Assembly (NCBI RefSeq): GCF_020886315.1
Contig: NZ_AP025226.1
Location: 1,824,001-1,888,000, forward strand
Source of the DNA: Saccharolobus caldissimus
Lineage (GTDB): Archaea; Thermoproteota; Thermoprotei_A; Sulfolobales; Sulfolobaceae
Reading direction: 5' to 3'
DNA length: 64,000 bases
Numbering within the stretch: the stretch's first letter is position 1; every line of letters begins with the position of its first letter. Below the pieces are notes generated by a model. It saw nothing but the letters and a program-made list of their open reading frames with translations. It did not search any database and was not told the DNA's origin. Both the position numbers and the translations under genes were made by a program. Below are positions 27,733-37,051 of the stretch, in pieces.

Positions 27733-28416
27733 TTACAGAAGTCCGGTAGGATCAGCCCTAGAGTGCCCATTAGGGCTCGATGAAAAGGGCTCCGCTCTAC
27801 CGGGTATCGCTTCTATACAGACGAAGGATCCTTTATCATTATCATATACAGATTCTACTTTCTCCAAATCTGAAGGTAAGTACGTTAAAGTAGATTTGAT
27901 ACTTTTAATCCTCATATACTCATTTATTATTTCGTAAAGTTCCCTTCTCGAAATGAATTTAGCATAGGAATACATTTTATGACCTTGCCTTCCTAAACTT
28001 TCATAATATTCACCCCATGGGCTATCTCTCGGAATAAAACATATTATAGCCCTCTCCTTAGTTACTCTTTCTATTTCTTTTATAAAATTCCTAACATCGC
28101 TTATGAAACATACTGTAACAGAACTAAAGACACACCTAAATGCCCTATTTCTAAATGGCATGTAAAGAGCATCTGCAAGTACTTTATCGTCACTTTCAGA
28201 TTCCTTTAACATGAGCAATGAAATATCTATGGATACCTTATATCCATTCATTACCTCATGAAATATACCAGGTCCAGAACCTACGTCTAAACAATCTTTA
28301 AGGTCAAAACTTCTAACGACATTCTTCTCACTCTCGTATATCTTATTATGAAGTTCGTACCATCTTTTATAATTTCTTGGGTTAGAGAATAATGCACTAA
28401 TATCCATCCTTTTCAC
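27733..28416 (-). CDS. Class I SAM-dependent methyltransferase
   Basis: 227 residues. Motif I CLDVGSGPGIF (42-52), an acidic residue ending motif II (VSIDIS) and a motif IV-like ALYMPFRNRAFRCVFS region, as in UbiE/type-11 methyltransferases. Substrate unknown. Start ATG 28416 overlaps the upstream gene by 20 bp; ATG 28407 is possible. The last 22 residues or so, rich in Ser, Pro and Gly, are encoded by a GC-rich hairpin next to the decayed IS element and look like a recent addition to the C-terminus. Confidence 0.8.
   Translation of the reverse strand: MKRMDISALFSNPRNYKRWYELHNKIYESEKNVVRSFDLKDCLDVGSGPGIFHEVMNGYKVSIDISLLMLKESESDDKVLADALYMPFRNRAFRCVFSSVTVCFISDVRNFIKEIERVTKERAIICFIPRDSPWGEYYESLGRQGHKMYSYAKFISRRELYEIINEYMRIKSIKSTLTYLPSDLEKVESVYDNDKGSFVCIEAIPGRAEPFSSSPNGHSRADPTGLL
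27743..27803. repeat. GC-rich nested inverted repeat
   Basis: Outer arms CCGGTAG (27743-27749) and CTACCGG (27797-27803); inner arms AGCCCTA (27754-27760) and TAGGGCT (27771-27777); a second AGGGCT follows the inner arm. Much richer in GC than its surroundings. It encodes the C-terminus of the methyltransferase and lies close to the right side of the IS110 remnant. Confidence 0.8.
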
Positions 28417-28867
28417 TCATTTTTATTATTTCCAATAATATTTTAGATTTCATTGTAATATCGTCGAGAAAAGTTAATAAATCTTCTCTTCTTCTTCTTA
28501 AAGCTAACGAAGTTGAATACGAGAATTCCGTTAATTTGTTCTCTATAAATTGAAGCTCTCTCTCAATTTGTGCTTTAAGATTTCTATACATCATGTAAAT
28601 GTCAAAGAGATCTACAGTAACCGTTTTTTCGTCATCTCTTAACGAGTAATAAGGACATAAATAACAAAACACTGGATGAGGTATTATTTTACCGTTAGAA
28701 ATCCAACTAGCCAATATTTTACTTCTAGGCGAAAACTTTTTACAATATCCGGGAGAAAAGAATACACATGAATTCCTTTTCCGGGTTCCCTCATAAAGTA
28801 TCTCATCGTAGTTTCTTATTCTATGTGACAGAGCTATGTCAATTGTAAGCTCTCTAAAGTTTTGCAT
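28397..28867 (-). CDS. Cys-containing protein, unknown function
   Basis: 156 residues. Four cysteines in the first half (NSCVFF, GYCKKF and CYLC, about residues 34, 42, 68 and 71) could bind zinc or an Fe-S cluster; the spacing is about C-X7-C-X25-C-X2-C. The second half is helical and charged. No family recognised. It overlaps the methyltransferase start by 20 bp, so the two form one unit and may share a substrate. Confidence 0.55.
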   Translation of the reverse strand: MQNFRELTIDIALSHRIRNYDEILYEGTRKRNSCVFFSPGYCKKFSPRSKILASWISNGKIIPHPVFCYLCPYYSLRDDEKTVTVDLFDIYMMYRNLKAQIERELQFIENKLTEFSYSTSLALRRRREDLLTFLDDITMKSKILLEIIKMSEKDGY

Positions 28868-28970
28868 TATTATATAATACTCACTTAACTTTATAAACTT
28901 ATGAAAGGTGTGTTGGCTAGTTACGAAGATTTTTTAATCTACATTAAATAAAGTTATCTCTTGAGTTAGA

Positions 28971-29780
28971 ATGGGAATAATAAGGGAACCTGTAATAATT
29001 AGACCTCATGATAGCCTTTTACACGCTTTAAAAGTCATGATAATGGAGGCTGTCCCTAAAGTTATAGTAGCTGATGAAAAGGAAATACCATTAGGCATAC
29101 TTACCCAAAAGGACGTTTTAAAATTCATATCCAGCAAAATCGGTAATAGATCTTTCGATTCTGTTAAAGTTTCTGAGATTATGAACAAATATTTCATAAG
29201 TGTAAAAGAAAGCGTTGATTATCTAGAAGCAGCTCAGATTTTAATTGAGAAAAAAATACCTATGTTAGTAGTAGTATCTGAAGATAATAAAGTTATAGGA
29301 ATGATCATTAAGAGCGATTTAGCAAACTTTTACGCGAATCAAATAAGAGGTCTTCACAAGGTTGGAGACTATATGAGTAAGAATCCTGTAATAATTAAGA
29401 GCGATAGTACCGTATCTGAAGCGTTAAAAATAATGGTAGAAAGAGACCTCGGAAGATTGATAGTTATAAATAAAGAAGAGAAAATTGCTGGAATAATTAC
29501 AACAACTGACATGTTGTATATTGCACCATTTTTAAGAGGCGAGAATAACGTTAAAGTAGAAGACGTAATGAACCCTAATGTTCTCGTAATTAGAGAAGAT
29601 GAGGATTTATCAATAGCAGCCAGATTAATGGCAAATAGAAAAATTAAAGGAATTCCAGTAGTTGACCAAAGTGGGAGTCCAATAGGGATAATAACAACAA
29701 CCGATATAGTAAGAGCATTAACAACAGATAAAGTAAGAGAATATTTATTAGAGATAAAAATGTATACTACATCATTTTAA
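28971..29780 (+). CDS. Four-CBS-domain protein
   Basis: 269 residues made of four CBS motifs, i.e. two Bateman modules, with no catalytic domain. Each repeat shows the usual GI(I/L)T(Q/T)xD pattern: LGILTQKDVL, IGMIIKSDLA, AGIITTTDML and IGIITTTDIV. Such stand-alone proteins sense adenosine nucleotides and regulate partners. The partner is unknown. It is transcribed divergently from the Cys-containing protein gene across 103 bp. ATG 28971 is the first start. Confidence 0.85.
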   Translation: MGIIREPVIIRPHDSLLHALKVMIMEAVPKVIVADEKEIPLGILTQKDVLKFISSKIGNRSFDSVKVSEIMNKYFISVKESVDYLEAAQILIEKKIPMLVVVSEDNKVIGMIIKSDLANFYANQIRGLHKVGDYMSKNPVIIKSDSTVSEALKIMVERDLGRLIVINKEEKIAGIITTTDMLYIAPFLRGENNVKVEDVMNPNVLVIREDEDLSIAARLMANRKIKGIPVVDQSGSPIGIITTTDIVRALTTDKVREYLLEIKMYTTSF

Positions 29781-30131
29781 TGTATGTATTTTAATTATTT
29801 TATAATATAAAAAAGTTCAAATTATATTAATATATAAATATAAATTGATACTATTAAATTAAATAAATAATGTATTAATATATGTATATAAAATTTTTAT
29901 ATAATTAATGCGTAACAGTGAAGAGAAGGAAGATGGTAAAATTACCTAAAATAACATAATATCTTCTCTTAAAAATTATTGGAAAAATTTAATTAAAAAT
30001 ATTAACTTTTAAAAGGATAATTTTATAAAATTTGAATCTAAACTACTAATATTATACTGATGTGTCCATATTATCCATTTTATAGTTATAATATAATCTA
30101 ATGTTAAAGTTAATAAATAGAAAAGTTTACT
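29781..30131. other. 351-bp intergenic region with an imperfect hairpin
   Basis: Very AT-rich. The only structure seen is an inverted repeat, AAGAGAAG (29921-29928) with CTTCTCTT (29963-29970), enclosing a smaller one, GGTAA (29935-29939) and TTACC (29942-29946). No open frame and no C/D boxes with correct spacing. It holds the promoter of the Fur-family gene. Confidence 0.6.
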
Positions 30132-30593
30132 ATGGCATTTAGGAGAAGTTTTAAATTACTCCAGAATAGAAATGAGTACAGTATGGAAGCTGATCTCGCA
30201 AATCTCCTCAGGCAAAGAAATTTAAAGGTTACACCTCAACGTATTGCTATACTAAAGCTGATTATGAAAGGAGGACATTATAGTGGAGAACAGATATATG
30301 AAGAACTTAAGAAAACGGAACCTAGTATCAGCTTATCTACGGTTTATAACACACTGGAGACTCTTAAAAACGCGGGGATATTAAATTCCTTTGAGGCAAA
30401 TGGTATAACGTGGTTTGAAATTAACAGAAAGCCTCATGTTAATGTATTTTGTACAGATTCCAATAATATTATAGATCTTGACATAAATATTGATAATCTA
30501 ATAGAGAATTTAAATAAGAGTGGCCTAGACGTGAAAAATGTAAATGTGGTTGTGTATGCGGATTGTTCCAAATTAGAGAAGGGAATTAAATAA
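30132..30593 (+). CDS. Fur-family transcriptional regulator
   Basis: 153 residues from ATG 30132; ATG 30183 (MEADLANLL) would give a more typical Fur length. Winged helix [16 protein letters not shown] and [34 protein letters not shown], then the C-terminal dimer domain. The CxxC structural zinc motifs of many Fur/PerR proteins are absent (only FCTDS and ADCS). HVNVFC keeps part of the regulatory metal site. Controlled genes are unknown. The 3' end overlaps the nucleoside hydrolase gene by 21 bp. Confidence 0.85.
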   Translation: MAFRRSFKLLQNRNEYSMEADLANLLRQRNLKVTPQRIAILKLIMKGGHYSGEQIYEELKKTEPSISLSTVYNTLETLKNAGILNSFEANGITWFEINRKPHVNVFCTDSNNIIDLDINIDNLIENLNKSGLDVKNVNVVVYADCSKLEKGIK

Positions 30594-31490
30594 AATATTT
30601 TTAAATTTATTACTATCGGCTTCGATAACTATCTCTGCATTAGGTTTATTTTTATACAAATTATACCAATCAATTAACATAGCCCCCCTAGCATCTGAAC
30701 AGAGTTCCACATCAACAAATTTACGTATGGAATTTAGTATAATTGAATTATCATAAGCTATACTAACTGTTAAGGAATCTGGGTGAATGCTACCAGCAGC
30801 TCCTTGTTTCCTAGAATACTCATATAATATTTTATTGACATTTATGAAAAAGGCTGAAAGTTTAGTATTTATCTTTGAAATATATTCCCAATCTTTATCA
30901 TTTAATACTCCATATTTTTCAGCAGTTTCCCAAGGGACTATTGTTATATCGAAACCCGCATTAAGAACAATTTTTGCTGCCTCTGGATCAACCCAGAAGT
31001 TAAACTCTGCTATAGGGGTAGTATTGCCCTTTGAAAATGCACCTCCCATTATCCATATCTTTTTTACACGTTTAGTTATATTAGGATCTTTTAGATATGA
31101 TAATGCAATATTAGTTAAAGGAGATACTGCTAATATTTCTAATTCGCCTTCGTACTCCTTTGATAATCTAATTATAGCGTCAACAGCGTGTTCATTTTCA
31201 GGCTTTTTATGAGGTAATGGGTATTCCCAGTTACCCATACCGTTTTCACCATGAACCTCCTCTACAGTCCGCCATTTTCCTAAAATAGGTCTTTGCGCCC
31301 CTAAATATACGGGTACGTCATCTCTACCTATATATTCTAACGTAAATAAAGCATTTTTAACTTGATTTTCATACTTTACATTTCCAGCAACTATTGTAAC
31401 ACCTAATAATTCAAAATATCGTGATGCAAGCAAAATTGCTATAGTATCATCGCTTGCAGTATCTGAATCTATTATAACTTTTCTACTCAC
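30573..31490 (-). CDS. Inosine/uridine-type nucleoside hydrolase
   Basis: 305 residues. N-terminal calcium-binding motif DSDTASDD (8-15), where the usual form is DxDxxx[11 protein letters not shown] (about 35-43), and [10 protein letters not shown] (about 168-177) with the ribose-binding residues. It hydrolyses nucleosides to base and ribose in salvage. Base preference cannot be read from the sequence. ATG 31490 start. Confidence 0.9.
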   Translation of the reverse strand: MSRKVIIDSDTASDDTIAILLASRYFELLGVTIVAGNVKYENQVKNALFTLEYIGRDDVPVYLGAQRPILGKWRTVEEVHGENGMGNWEYPLPHKKPENEHAVDAIIRLSKEYEGELEILAVSPLTNIALSYLKDPNITKRVKKIWIMGGAFSKGNTTPIAEFNFWVDPEAAKIVLNAGFDITIVPWETAEKYGVLNDKDWEYISKINTKLSAFFINVNKILYEYSRKQGAAGSIHPDSLTVSIAYDNSIILNSIRKFVDVELCSDARGAMLIDWYNLYKNKPNAEIVIEADSNKFKNILFNSLL

Positions 31491-31762
31491 ATATACCTTA
31501 AATGTTCAATGGTCTTTTATTCTTTATTTCTTAGAAATAGTTACTTGTATTATAATTATATCAGAGAAATGATTTAAACATAGATTGAAAATACTCTTAT
31601 TCTTACGTAGATCTTATCTCCTAAAAATTTTTATTACAATAAATTGTAATTTTTCGAAAATAATACAAAATATTACGTTTTCTATGAGTACCTTTACGTC
31701 TATCGTGCCTAAGTCATCGGTAGGAGAGAATTTTTATAGTACTTTATATTTAATACCACTGG

Positions 31763-33526
31763 ATGAAGGTTAGAGTATATAATATAGGTGGTATAACCCA
31801 AGAATATAGCCTTGATTTACAAAAAGGAGTAACAACATATGAGGCTCCTAATGCCTATGGTAAAACATCATTAGTGAGGGCATTAGTGTCTTTGCTAACC
31901 TCCAGTATTAAGGCAGAAGATTTGCTGAATGTATTTGCAGATAGCGGATATATTGAAGTTTATTTAGATAATAAAGAATATTATAGGAGAATAAAGAGAG
32001 TGAAAAATGGATTGTATGAAGAGAAAAATTTAATTATGGACGATGATAGAGCATTACTTCTAACGTATTTCTCACCAGAAAATAGATTAGTTACTCAAAT
32101 ATTATCAGGAGATGGTAATATAGAGTGGTTTATATCGGCTACATCTAAGATAAATGAATTAAGAGCTAAAAAAGATGAATTATCGAAATTATTAAACGCC
32201 GAAATGCTAGCCAGAGATGAATTGCAGAAAAAGTATAATAACATAAAAGAAATACAAACTAAAATAAGAGCCATCGATGAAGAGATAGAAAAATTGGAAA
32301 AAGAAAGGGAAAATAGTTCAAATATAGTAGCAAAGACTACTCATACAATAACAATTACAAGACAAAATAAGATAAATGAGATATTAAATAAGATAAAAGT
32401 GAAGAAAGATGAATTGGCAAATTTAGAATTAGCATTAAAGAAAATTGAAGAAGAAATACAAAGCAAGGAGAATAGAGTATCTCCAGAAGTAAAGGCACAA
32501 CTACAGAAAGAGTTAAATGAGATTAATGAAAGGCTAAAATTAAGGACAAATGATAGGACGGAATTAGAAATAGAGCTTAAAGTTTTAGAACGTGTTCTAG
32601 AAGAAGTAGAAGAATCTGATAAGCAGCATTTAGATACGTGTAACGTATGTGGAAGTAAGGTAGACCCAAGTATATGGAAAGTTAGAATGGAAATAATAAG
32701 TAGAGAACTAAGAGAAAAGACCTCACTCTTAGATTCACTACGCAATGAGATAATAGGCTTACAAAAGAGAAAAGAGGAGATAGAGCTTAGACTAAAAGAA
32801 CTAGAAACAATGGAAAATGAAATAGCAAAATTAAAGGCTAAAAGAGAAGAACTTATAAATAGAATTGGATCAGTTAAGTTCCAAATTGATGATTTAGAAA
32901 GACAAAGAAGAGAAACCGAAGAAAGATTTAGTAGAAGTGAGTCGTTAACTGGAGCAATAATAACCCCAGATGACACGGCAAATCTTATAAAGAGAATTGA
33001 AGAGCTAAGGAAAAAGAGAGAAGAATACGAGTATGAGCTTCAATTACTAGGAGTTCCCTCTTCAATTCTTGAAGAGTTAAAGGAAAAAGAAGAGCATATA
33101 GAGCAGTTACAAAAGCAAGTTGATGAATTACAAGTTGAGTATATAAGACGTTTAACTAGGGCTAGAGACGAATTTACGAGAATATCAAATCAGCTATTAA
33201 AGAGATTCGAATTTGATATGGAAGCAGAAATTGACAGTAATTACAGATTAGTTGTAAGAAGAAGAGGAGTATTAATAGATATTAAGAAGCTCTCCTCTTC
33301 AGAAAGAACTACATTAGCACTAATCTTAGTATTAAGTGCTTTAAGAGCTTACTTTAAGACACCATACTTCATAATAGACGAATCAGCAATGACATTTGAC
33401 CAAAAGAGATTTAATAGACTTTTAGAATACTTAGCAGAAGTTGCAGATTATGTAATTATAACAAAAAGTAATGAAAATACTGAAATAAAAACTATACCAG
33501 CTAAACAACTAGAGGTTTCAAGTTAA
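31763..33526 (+). CDS. Archaea-specific SMC-related protein with zinc hook
   Basis: 587 residues. Rad50/SMC-like architecture on a small scale: Walker A APNAYGKTS (residues 29-37), coiled coil, a zinc-hook motif CNVCGSKV (293-300), second coiled coil, signature LSSSERTT and Walker B PYFIIDESAM. The signature (SSS instead of SGG) and size differ from Rad50 and canonical SMC. This fits the archaea-specific SMC-related proteins; it may be related to the Sulfolobus chromosome-organising factor coalescin, which I could not confirm. Stand-alone gene with a 272-bp upstream region. Confidence 0.78.
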   Translation: MKVRVYNIGGITQEYSLDLQKGVTTYEAPNAYGKTSLVRALVSLLTSSIKAEDLLNVFADSGYIEVYLDNKEYYRRIKRVKNGLYEEKNLIMDDDRALLLTYFSPENRLVTQILSGDGNIEWFISATSKINELRAKKDELSKLLNAEMLARDELQKKYNNIKEIQTKIRAIDEEIEKLEKERENSSNIVAKTTHTITITRQNKINEILNKIKVKKDELANLELALKKIEEEIQSKENRVSPEVKAQLQKELNEINERLKLRTNDRTELEIELKVLERVLEEVEESDKQHLDTCNVCGSKVDPSIWKVRMEIISRELREKTSLLDSLRNEIIGLQKRKEEIELRLKELETMENEIAKLKAKREELINRIGSVKFQIDDLERQRRETEERFSRSESLTGAIITPDDTANLIKRIEELRKKREEYEYELQLLGVPSSILEELKEKEEHIEQLQKQVDELQVEYIRRLTRARDEFTRISNQLLKRFEFDMEAEIDSNYRLVVRRRGVLIDIKKLSSSERTTLALILVLSALRAYFKTPYFIIDESAMTFDQKRFNRLLEYLAEVADYVIITKSNENTEIKTIPAKQLEVSS

Positions 33527-33852
33527 GCTGGAGACCATGGCACTTCCAATTTTTTCATTAAGATTTTATTTAAATCTGTTCTAATTGCATCTTCAACTTG
33601 TGGTGGTATTTGACTTATTGGCTCAAACCAACCGACTGCAGCTGTCATTCCTAACTCTTCAGCTCTTTGCTTCAGCCATAACGCTACTGCTAAACCAGCC
33701 ATAGTTGGCTTAAATATTACTACGGAAGGTCCTATGGAAGAGCTTGCTATCTTTATTGCATGTTTTGATATAGTTTTCCATCTTGTTTTTGTAATTATTC
33801 TTACCAATTCCTTTGCCCTTTCCCTTTCACCTATTGCATAAAATATAATCAT
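33523..33852 (-). CDS. Conserved-looking small protein, unknown function
   Basis: 109 residues with a compact alpha/beta appearance: an N-terminal strand (MIIFYAIG), a basic helix rich in Arg/Lys (ERERAKELVRIITKTRWKT), a hydrophobic centre and a C-terminal acidic/amphipathic part. No cysteine, no membrane segment. Convergent with the SMC-related gene and overlapping it by 4 bp. No family recognised. Confidence 0.5.
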   Translation of the reverse strand: MIIFYAIGERERAKELVRIITKTRWKTISKHAIKIASSSIGPSVVIFKPTMAGLAVALWLKQRAEELGMTAAVGWFEPISQIPPQVEDAIRTDLNKILMKKLEVPWSPA

Positions 33853-33892
33853 ATGTAGAAGAAAGTGCGTACCTTAAAAAAAGTATTGGTCA

Positions 33893-34387
33893 TTAACCAG
33901 AGCCAGTTCCACATCCGCAATACCCATATTCATCTATCTCAAGGCCGCAAACTGGACATATATAGCCAGAATTTTTAACCTCATGCCACTCCTTTCTAAA
34001 CTGGGAATAATGAGGATCTATTATAGCTTTCACTAGATCTCTAATTGACACTATACCACTAATCTTACCATTTTCATTAACAATTGGTAAATGCCTAAAT
34101 CCGTTCTCTAACATAATACTTAAAGCTTCAACAACACTAGTATCTTCAACAACACCTTTCACTTCTTTTGTCATATATTCTGATACCTTACTGTAAATTC
34201 TCTTATCTGCATATGCTCTTAAAATATCCCTCTCTGAGATAATTCCAACTACAGTATCTTTATCGTCTGTTACTAATAAAGAGCCTATATTGTGTTTTCT
34301 CATCTCCTCCGCTGCTTCTTTAATTGTAGCTTCGGCTTTAATTGTATAAATTTGCTTAGACATTACATTTTTGACGATTAATTGCAT
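33893..34387 (-). CDS. CBS-domain pair with C-terminal zinc ribbon
   Basis: 164 residues: one Bateman module (CBS1 around VVGIISERDILRAYA, CBS2 around ISGIVSIRDLVKAI) followed by a small zinc-ribbon knuckle (CPVCGLEIDEYGYCGCG, last 25 residues). Probably an adenosine-nucleotide sensor that binds a partner or nucleic acid through the ribbon. Start ATG 34387. Confidence 0.85.
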   Translation of the reverse strand: MQLIVKNVMSKQIYTIKAEATIKEAAEEMRKHNIGSLLVTDDKDTVVGIISERDILRAYADKRIYSKVSEYMTKEVKGVVEDTSVVEALSIMLENGFRHLPIVNENGKISGIVSIRDLVKAIIDPHYSQFRKEWHEVKNSGYICPVCGLEIDEYGYCGCGTGSG

Positions 34388-34694
34388 ATGATATATAATG
34401 AAAATAGGGTAAATAAATGTTATAGTACTTGCTTATTCTTAAAATAATTTAAGAAAAATTGTTAGAGTAATAAGTAGCGTCAGTATAATAGCTGTTTTAC
34501 ATTCATAAAAATTAAGTTAAAGAAAATTATACTTAGTTATTATATCGTAAATATTAAATATTACATAAAATATATATGTAGAATTCTTAATATTAATTTA
34601 AGTTAAAAATCTTTTTGCACAGTATTATAATGATACGAAACTTTCATATTACTAATTACAAAATTTATGATACGAATTAATTACTTTAGTTAGA
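34388..34694. other. 307-bp AT-rich intergenic region
   Basis: No open frame and no C/D or hairpin structure found. The decamer ATGATACGAA occurs twice near its end (about 34631 and 34668). It contains the promoter of the CBS/zinc-ribbon gene and the 3' end of the phosphoesterase transcript. Confidence 0.5.
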
Positions 34695-35675
34695 TTATCC
34701 TAGAATGAATTGGTGAGCTTTGATACTACTGCCCTCTAATATCACAAGAGCAGCATGAAGAAGACCATTACTATACTCACTCCCTGGATTAATTACTAAT
34801 GTGTTATTAATTCTATCAAATCCCCTAGATTCATGAATATGACCATGTAAACCGAGTAACGGATTTGTTTCTTCAATTATCCTTCTAACAGACTTAGAGC
34901 CTACATGTACATACACAAATTCTCCACCTCTAATTACAGGTTTAAGGTTCTTATCTAATAATGGAGCATTATCTAAATTAGTATTATAAGGGGGCGCATG
35001 AAAATTATAAATGGCCATTGAGAAATTTGTTAATTTGTTAACTATATTCTTTAAATCAGAATATATTTCCTCTTCTTCTTTTTCTCTAAAAGTCCTCCAA
35101 GGTGTTGGATTTACGTAACCATAAGAAACTATTTCATACCCATTTAACTCAAATACGTCACCTTCTCCAACTTTAAATAGTTCTCCTTCTTTTAGAACAT
35201 CAAATAAATACTCGGGGTCATCGTTACCTAAATTTACAAAAATTGGTATTCTATAATCCTTCAATCTTTCCTCAGAAATTTTAATCCACTCGCGTACCGT
35301 ATTAATCATAGCTTCCTTAAATAATTCGTCTTGCATTTTTTTATTCTTAGAAGCTTCTTCAAATTCGTTTTTAGATAATATAACGTAATACGTTCCCTCA
35401 TTTTTGAACCTCTCAATTATAGTGTTTAATTCGTTAGTTGAGATAACCTTATCATCGACGTTATACTTTCCGCTTCCTAAGTCTATTATGGGCACAAGGG
35501 TTTTACCAGCTATGTCCCCGCCTATTATTAAAGCGTCAACTTTATACAGTTTTGCAGCATTAATGAATTTTTTAAATGCCATATAAGATGCATGAAGGTC
35601 TGAAGTAAATAATATTCTGACATTCTTGTTACTAACATTAATATCAGCTTTTTTCCTCTTAAATAATGAAACCAC
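34695..35675 (-). CDS. Calcineurin-like metallophosphoesterase
   Basis: 326 residues. Metal-site motifs in order: FTSDLHAS (about 23-30), IGGDIAG (about 52-58), NLGNDDPEY (about 148-156, with GND for GNH), YNFHAPP and [10 protein letters not shown] (about 278-287). The fold and length fit prokaryotic metallophosphoesterases of unknown substrate. Divergent from the phosphoglycerate-mutase-like gene, whose start lies 65 bp away. Confidence 0.85.
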   Translation of the reverse strand: MVSLFKRKKADINVSNKNVRILFTSDLHASYMAFKKFINAAKLYKVDALIIGGDIAGKTLVPIIDLGSGKYNVDDKVISTNELNTIIERFKNEGTYYVILSKNEFEEASKNKKMQDELFKEAMINTVREWIKISEERLKDYRIPIFVNLGNDDPEYLFDVLKEGELFKVGEGDVFELNGYEIVSYGYVNPTPWRTFREKEEEEIYSDLKNIVNKLTNFSMAIYNFHAPPYNTNLDNAPLLDKNLKPVIRGGEFVYVHVGSKSVRRIIEETNPLLGLHGHIHESRGFDRINNTLVINPGSEYSNGLLHAALVILEGSSIKAHQFILG

Positions 35676-35743
35676 ATTTTCACTATTATAACGATGATAT
35701 TTAAGTTTAAACTAATAAACGAGAAAATGTTTATGAGTAATTG

Positions 35744-36373
35744 ATGACTGTAGTAATTTTCATTAGACATGGACAAAGTACATCAAACGTTAGTAAAATA
35801 CTTAGCCATGATACTAACAGTTACCCTTTAACTGAAGAGGGAATAATGCAAGCTAAGGAAGCTGGAAAAGAGCTTTCAAAAATAAAAGTGGAAAAAATTT
35901 ATACAAGTCCAGTTCTAAGAGCATACCAAACTGCCCTTATAATAGGGGAATCTTTAGGAATTTTTCCAATTGTTGACGAGAGGCTAAGGGAAAGATACCT
36001 GGGAGAGTTAAATAATACCACGTTTGACCCTTCAGATCATTGGAAACTAAAAATGTTAAAAAAACAGCTTGAAGTTAAAGGGTTAGAAAGTTGGGAAGAT
36101 ATGACAAGGAGAATGAGGAATTTCATTGAGTCAGTAGTAAATAAAAATAATAATGTGATAGTTGCAGTTTCGCATTCAGATCCAATCAGAGCTATAGTAG
36201 CATATTTCCTTAAGCTAGACGACATTAGTGGATGGGGTATAAGGATACCTAATGCTAGCTTCACAATACTGAAATGTAATAATGCTAATTCTTGTGAAAT
36301 ATTAAGTATAGGCTCCCCCGTAATAACAACACAAGTGCTATCTAAACTCAATGTTAATGTCAAAATTTCTTAA
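35744..36373 (+). CDS. Histidine phosphatase (phosphoglycerate mutase family)
   Basis: 209 residues from ATG 35744; the preceding in-frame TTG at 35741 is possible. Catalytic RHG (His8 region, FIRHGQS) and second His in VAVSHSDPIRA. Members remove or transfer phosphate from small molecules; the substrate here is unknown. The last 36 bp overlap the convergent dtdA gene. Confidence 0.85.
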   Translation: MTVVIFIRHGQSTSNVSKILSHDTNSYPLTEEGIMQAKEAGKELSKIKVEKIYTSPVLRAYQTALIIGESLGIFPIVDERLRERYLGELNNTTFDPSDHWKLKMLKKQLEVKGLESWEDMTRRMRNFIESVVNKNNNVIVAVSHSDPIRAIVAYFLKLDDISGWGIRIPNASFTILKCNNANSCEILSIGSPVITTQVLSKLNVNVKIS

Positions 36374-37051
36374 TACACCTAAAAGGCGCTGTTTTTGTCT
36401 AGAGTTAAGGCTATCTAATATTACTTTATCAATGTTATTTATTGATTTATTTATAACTTGTATTATAACTTCATTTGATAATTTATCAATATAATATTTT
36501 GATATAACATGACCTATGCAATATTCCTCAGCTAATTGCGTAAAAAGTCGCGGATAATGAGGACCACCAAAACCTGATATAAACCCTTTACATTCTATAT
36601 CATCAACTTTTTCAATAGCTTTAAGTGTAGCATCTACTACCATTTTTACTATTTTCTCATTATTCCAATATTCAGAATTGCTGCCAACTTCAACAAATAT
36701 TACGGGAATATTCTGATATGTAGGACCGTGATGAGTAGCCTCCATTGTTTTCTCTATCTCCACATTAAGTTTTTTAATTTCCCTTAAAATCGAAGTAAGT
36801 AATCTGGGATATGCAATGCCTAGCTTATTTGGTTCCCCGCCAACAACCTCGTCTACTGGATTTCCAGGATAATGAACAGTTAATGACGGTACTCCTGCTT
36901 TACTCTGATGTCTGGAAAAAATAACTATAGCATCTCCTTTTTCATATTTAAAATCTATTACGTCCTCACTAATTTCCTCAAAATTGTATCCTAATTTTCT
37001 AATGGTTAAACCTACAGGATCTAAATTTGAATAGACTAACTTAATATCCAC
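36338..37051 (-). CDS. dtdA: D-aminoacyl-tRNA deacylase
   Basis: 237 residues. The archaeal/plant DtdA (GEK1) family, recognised from SRHQSKAGVPSLTVHYPGN (about 65-83), EATHHGPT (about 122-129) and SGFGGPHYP. It hydrolyses D-aminoacyl-tRNAs, keeping D-amino acids out of protein. It overlaps the upstream DAO-family oxidoreductase by 11 bp. If that enzyme acts on D-amino acids the pairing would make sense, but this is inference. Confidence 0.9.
   Translation of the reverse strand: MDIKLVYSNLDPVGLTIRKLGYNFEEISEDVIDFKYEKGDAIVIFSRHQSKAGVPSLTVHYPGNPVDEVVGGEPNKLGIAYPRLLTSILREIKKLNVEIEKTMEATHHGPTYQNIPVIFVEVGSNSEYWNNEKIVKMVVDATLKAIEKVDDIECKGFISGFGGPHYPRLFTQLAEEYCIGHVISKYYIDKLSNEVIIQVINKSINNIDKVILDSLNSRQKQRLLGVLRNFDINIEFR

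Larger units (their letters stand above)
26240..27735 (+). mobile_element. Decayed IS110-family insertion sequence
   Basis: A block with higher GC and different codon use than its surroundings. It contains a structured non-coding left part (about 26255-26540) followed by fragments of an IS110 (DEDD) transposase that run to 27712. IS110 elements have no long inverted repeats, and none was seen, so both ends are approximate. The transposase has several frameshifts, so the copy cannot move by itself. The nearest genes are the cation efflux gene on the left and a methyltransferase on the right. Confidence 0.75.

Noticed and set aside
27737-27819. H/ACA sRNA on the plus strand (AGAAG/CTTCT stem and ACA at 27817)
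   Set aside because: The 5' side of the pocket would have only one base and the ACA distance is 13 nt, so the geometry fails.
31690-31735. C/D sRNA on either strand around TCATCGG
   Set aside because: A C-like box is present but there is no D box at a usable distance.
31585-31773. 62-residue open frame upstream of the SMC-related gene
   Set aside because: It overlaps the start of a real gene, has poor composition and no promoter at a fitting distance.
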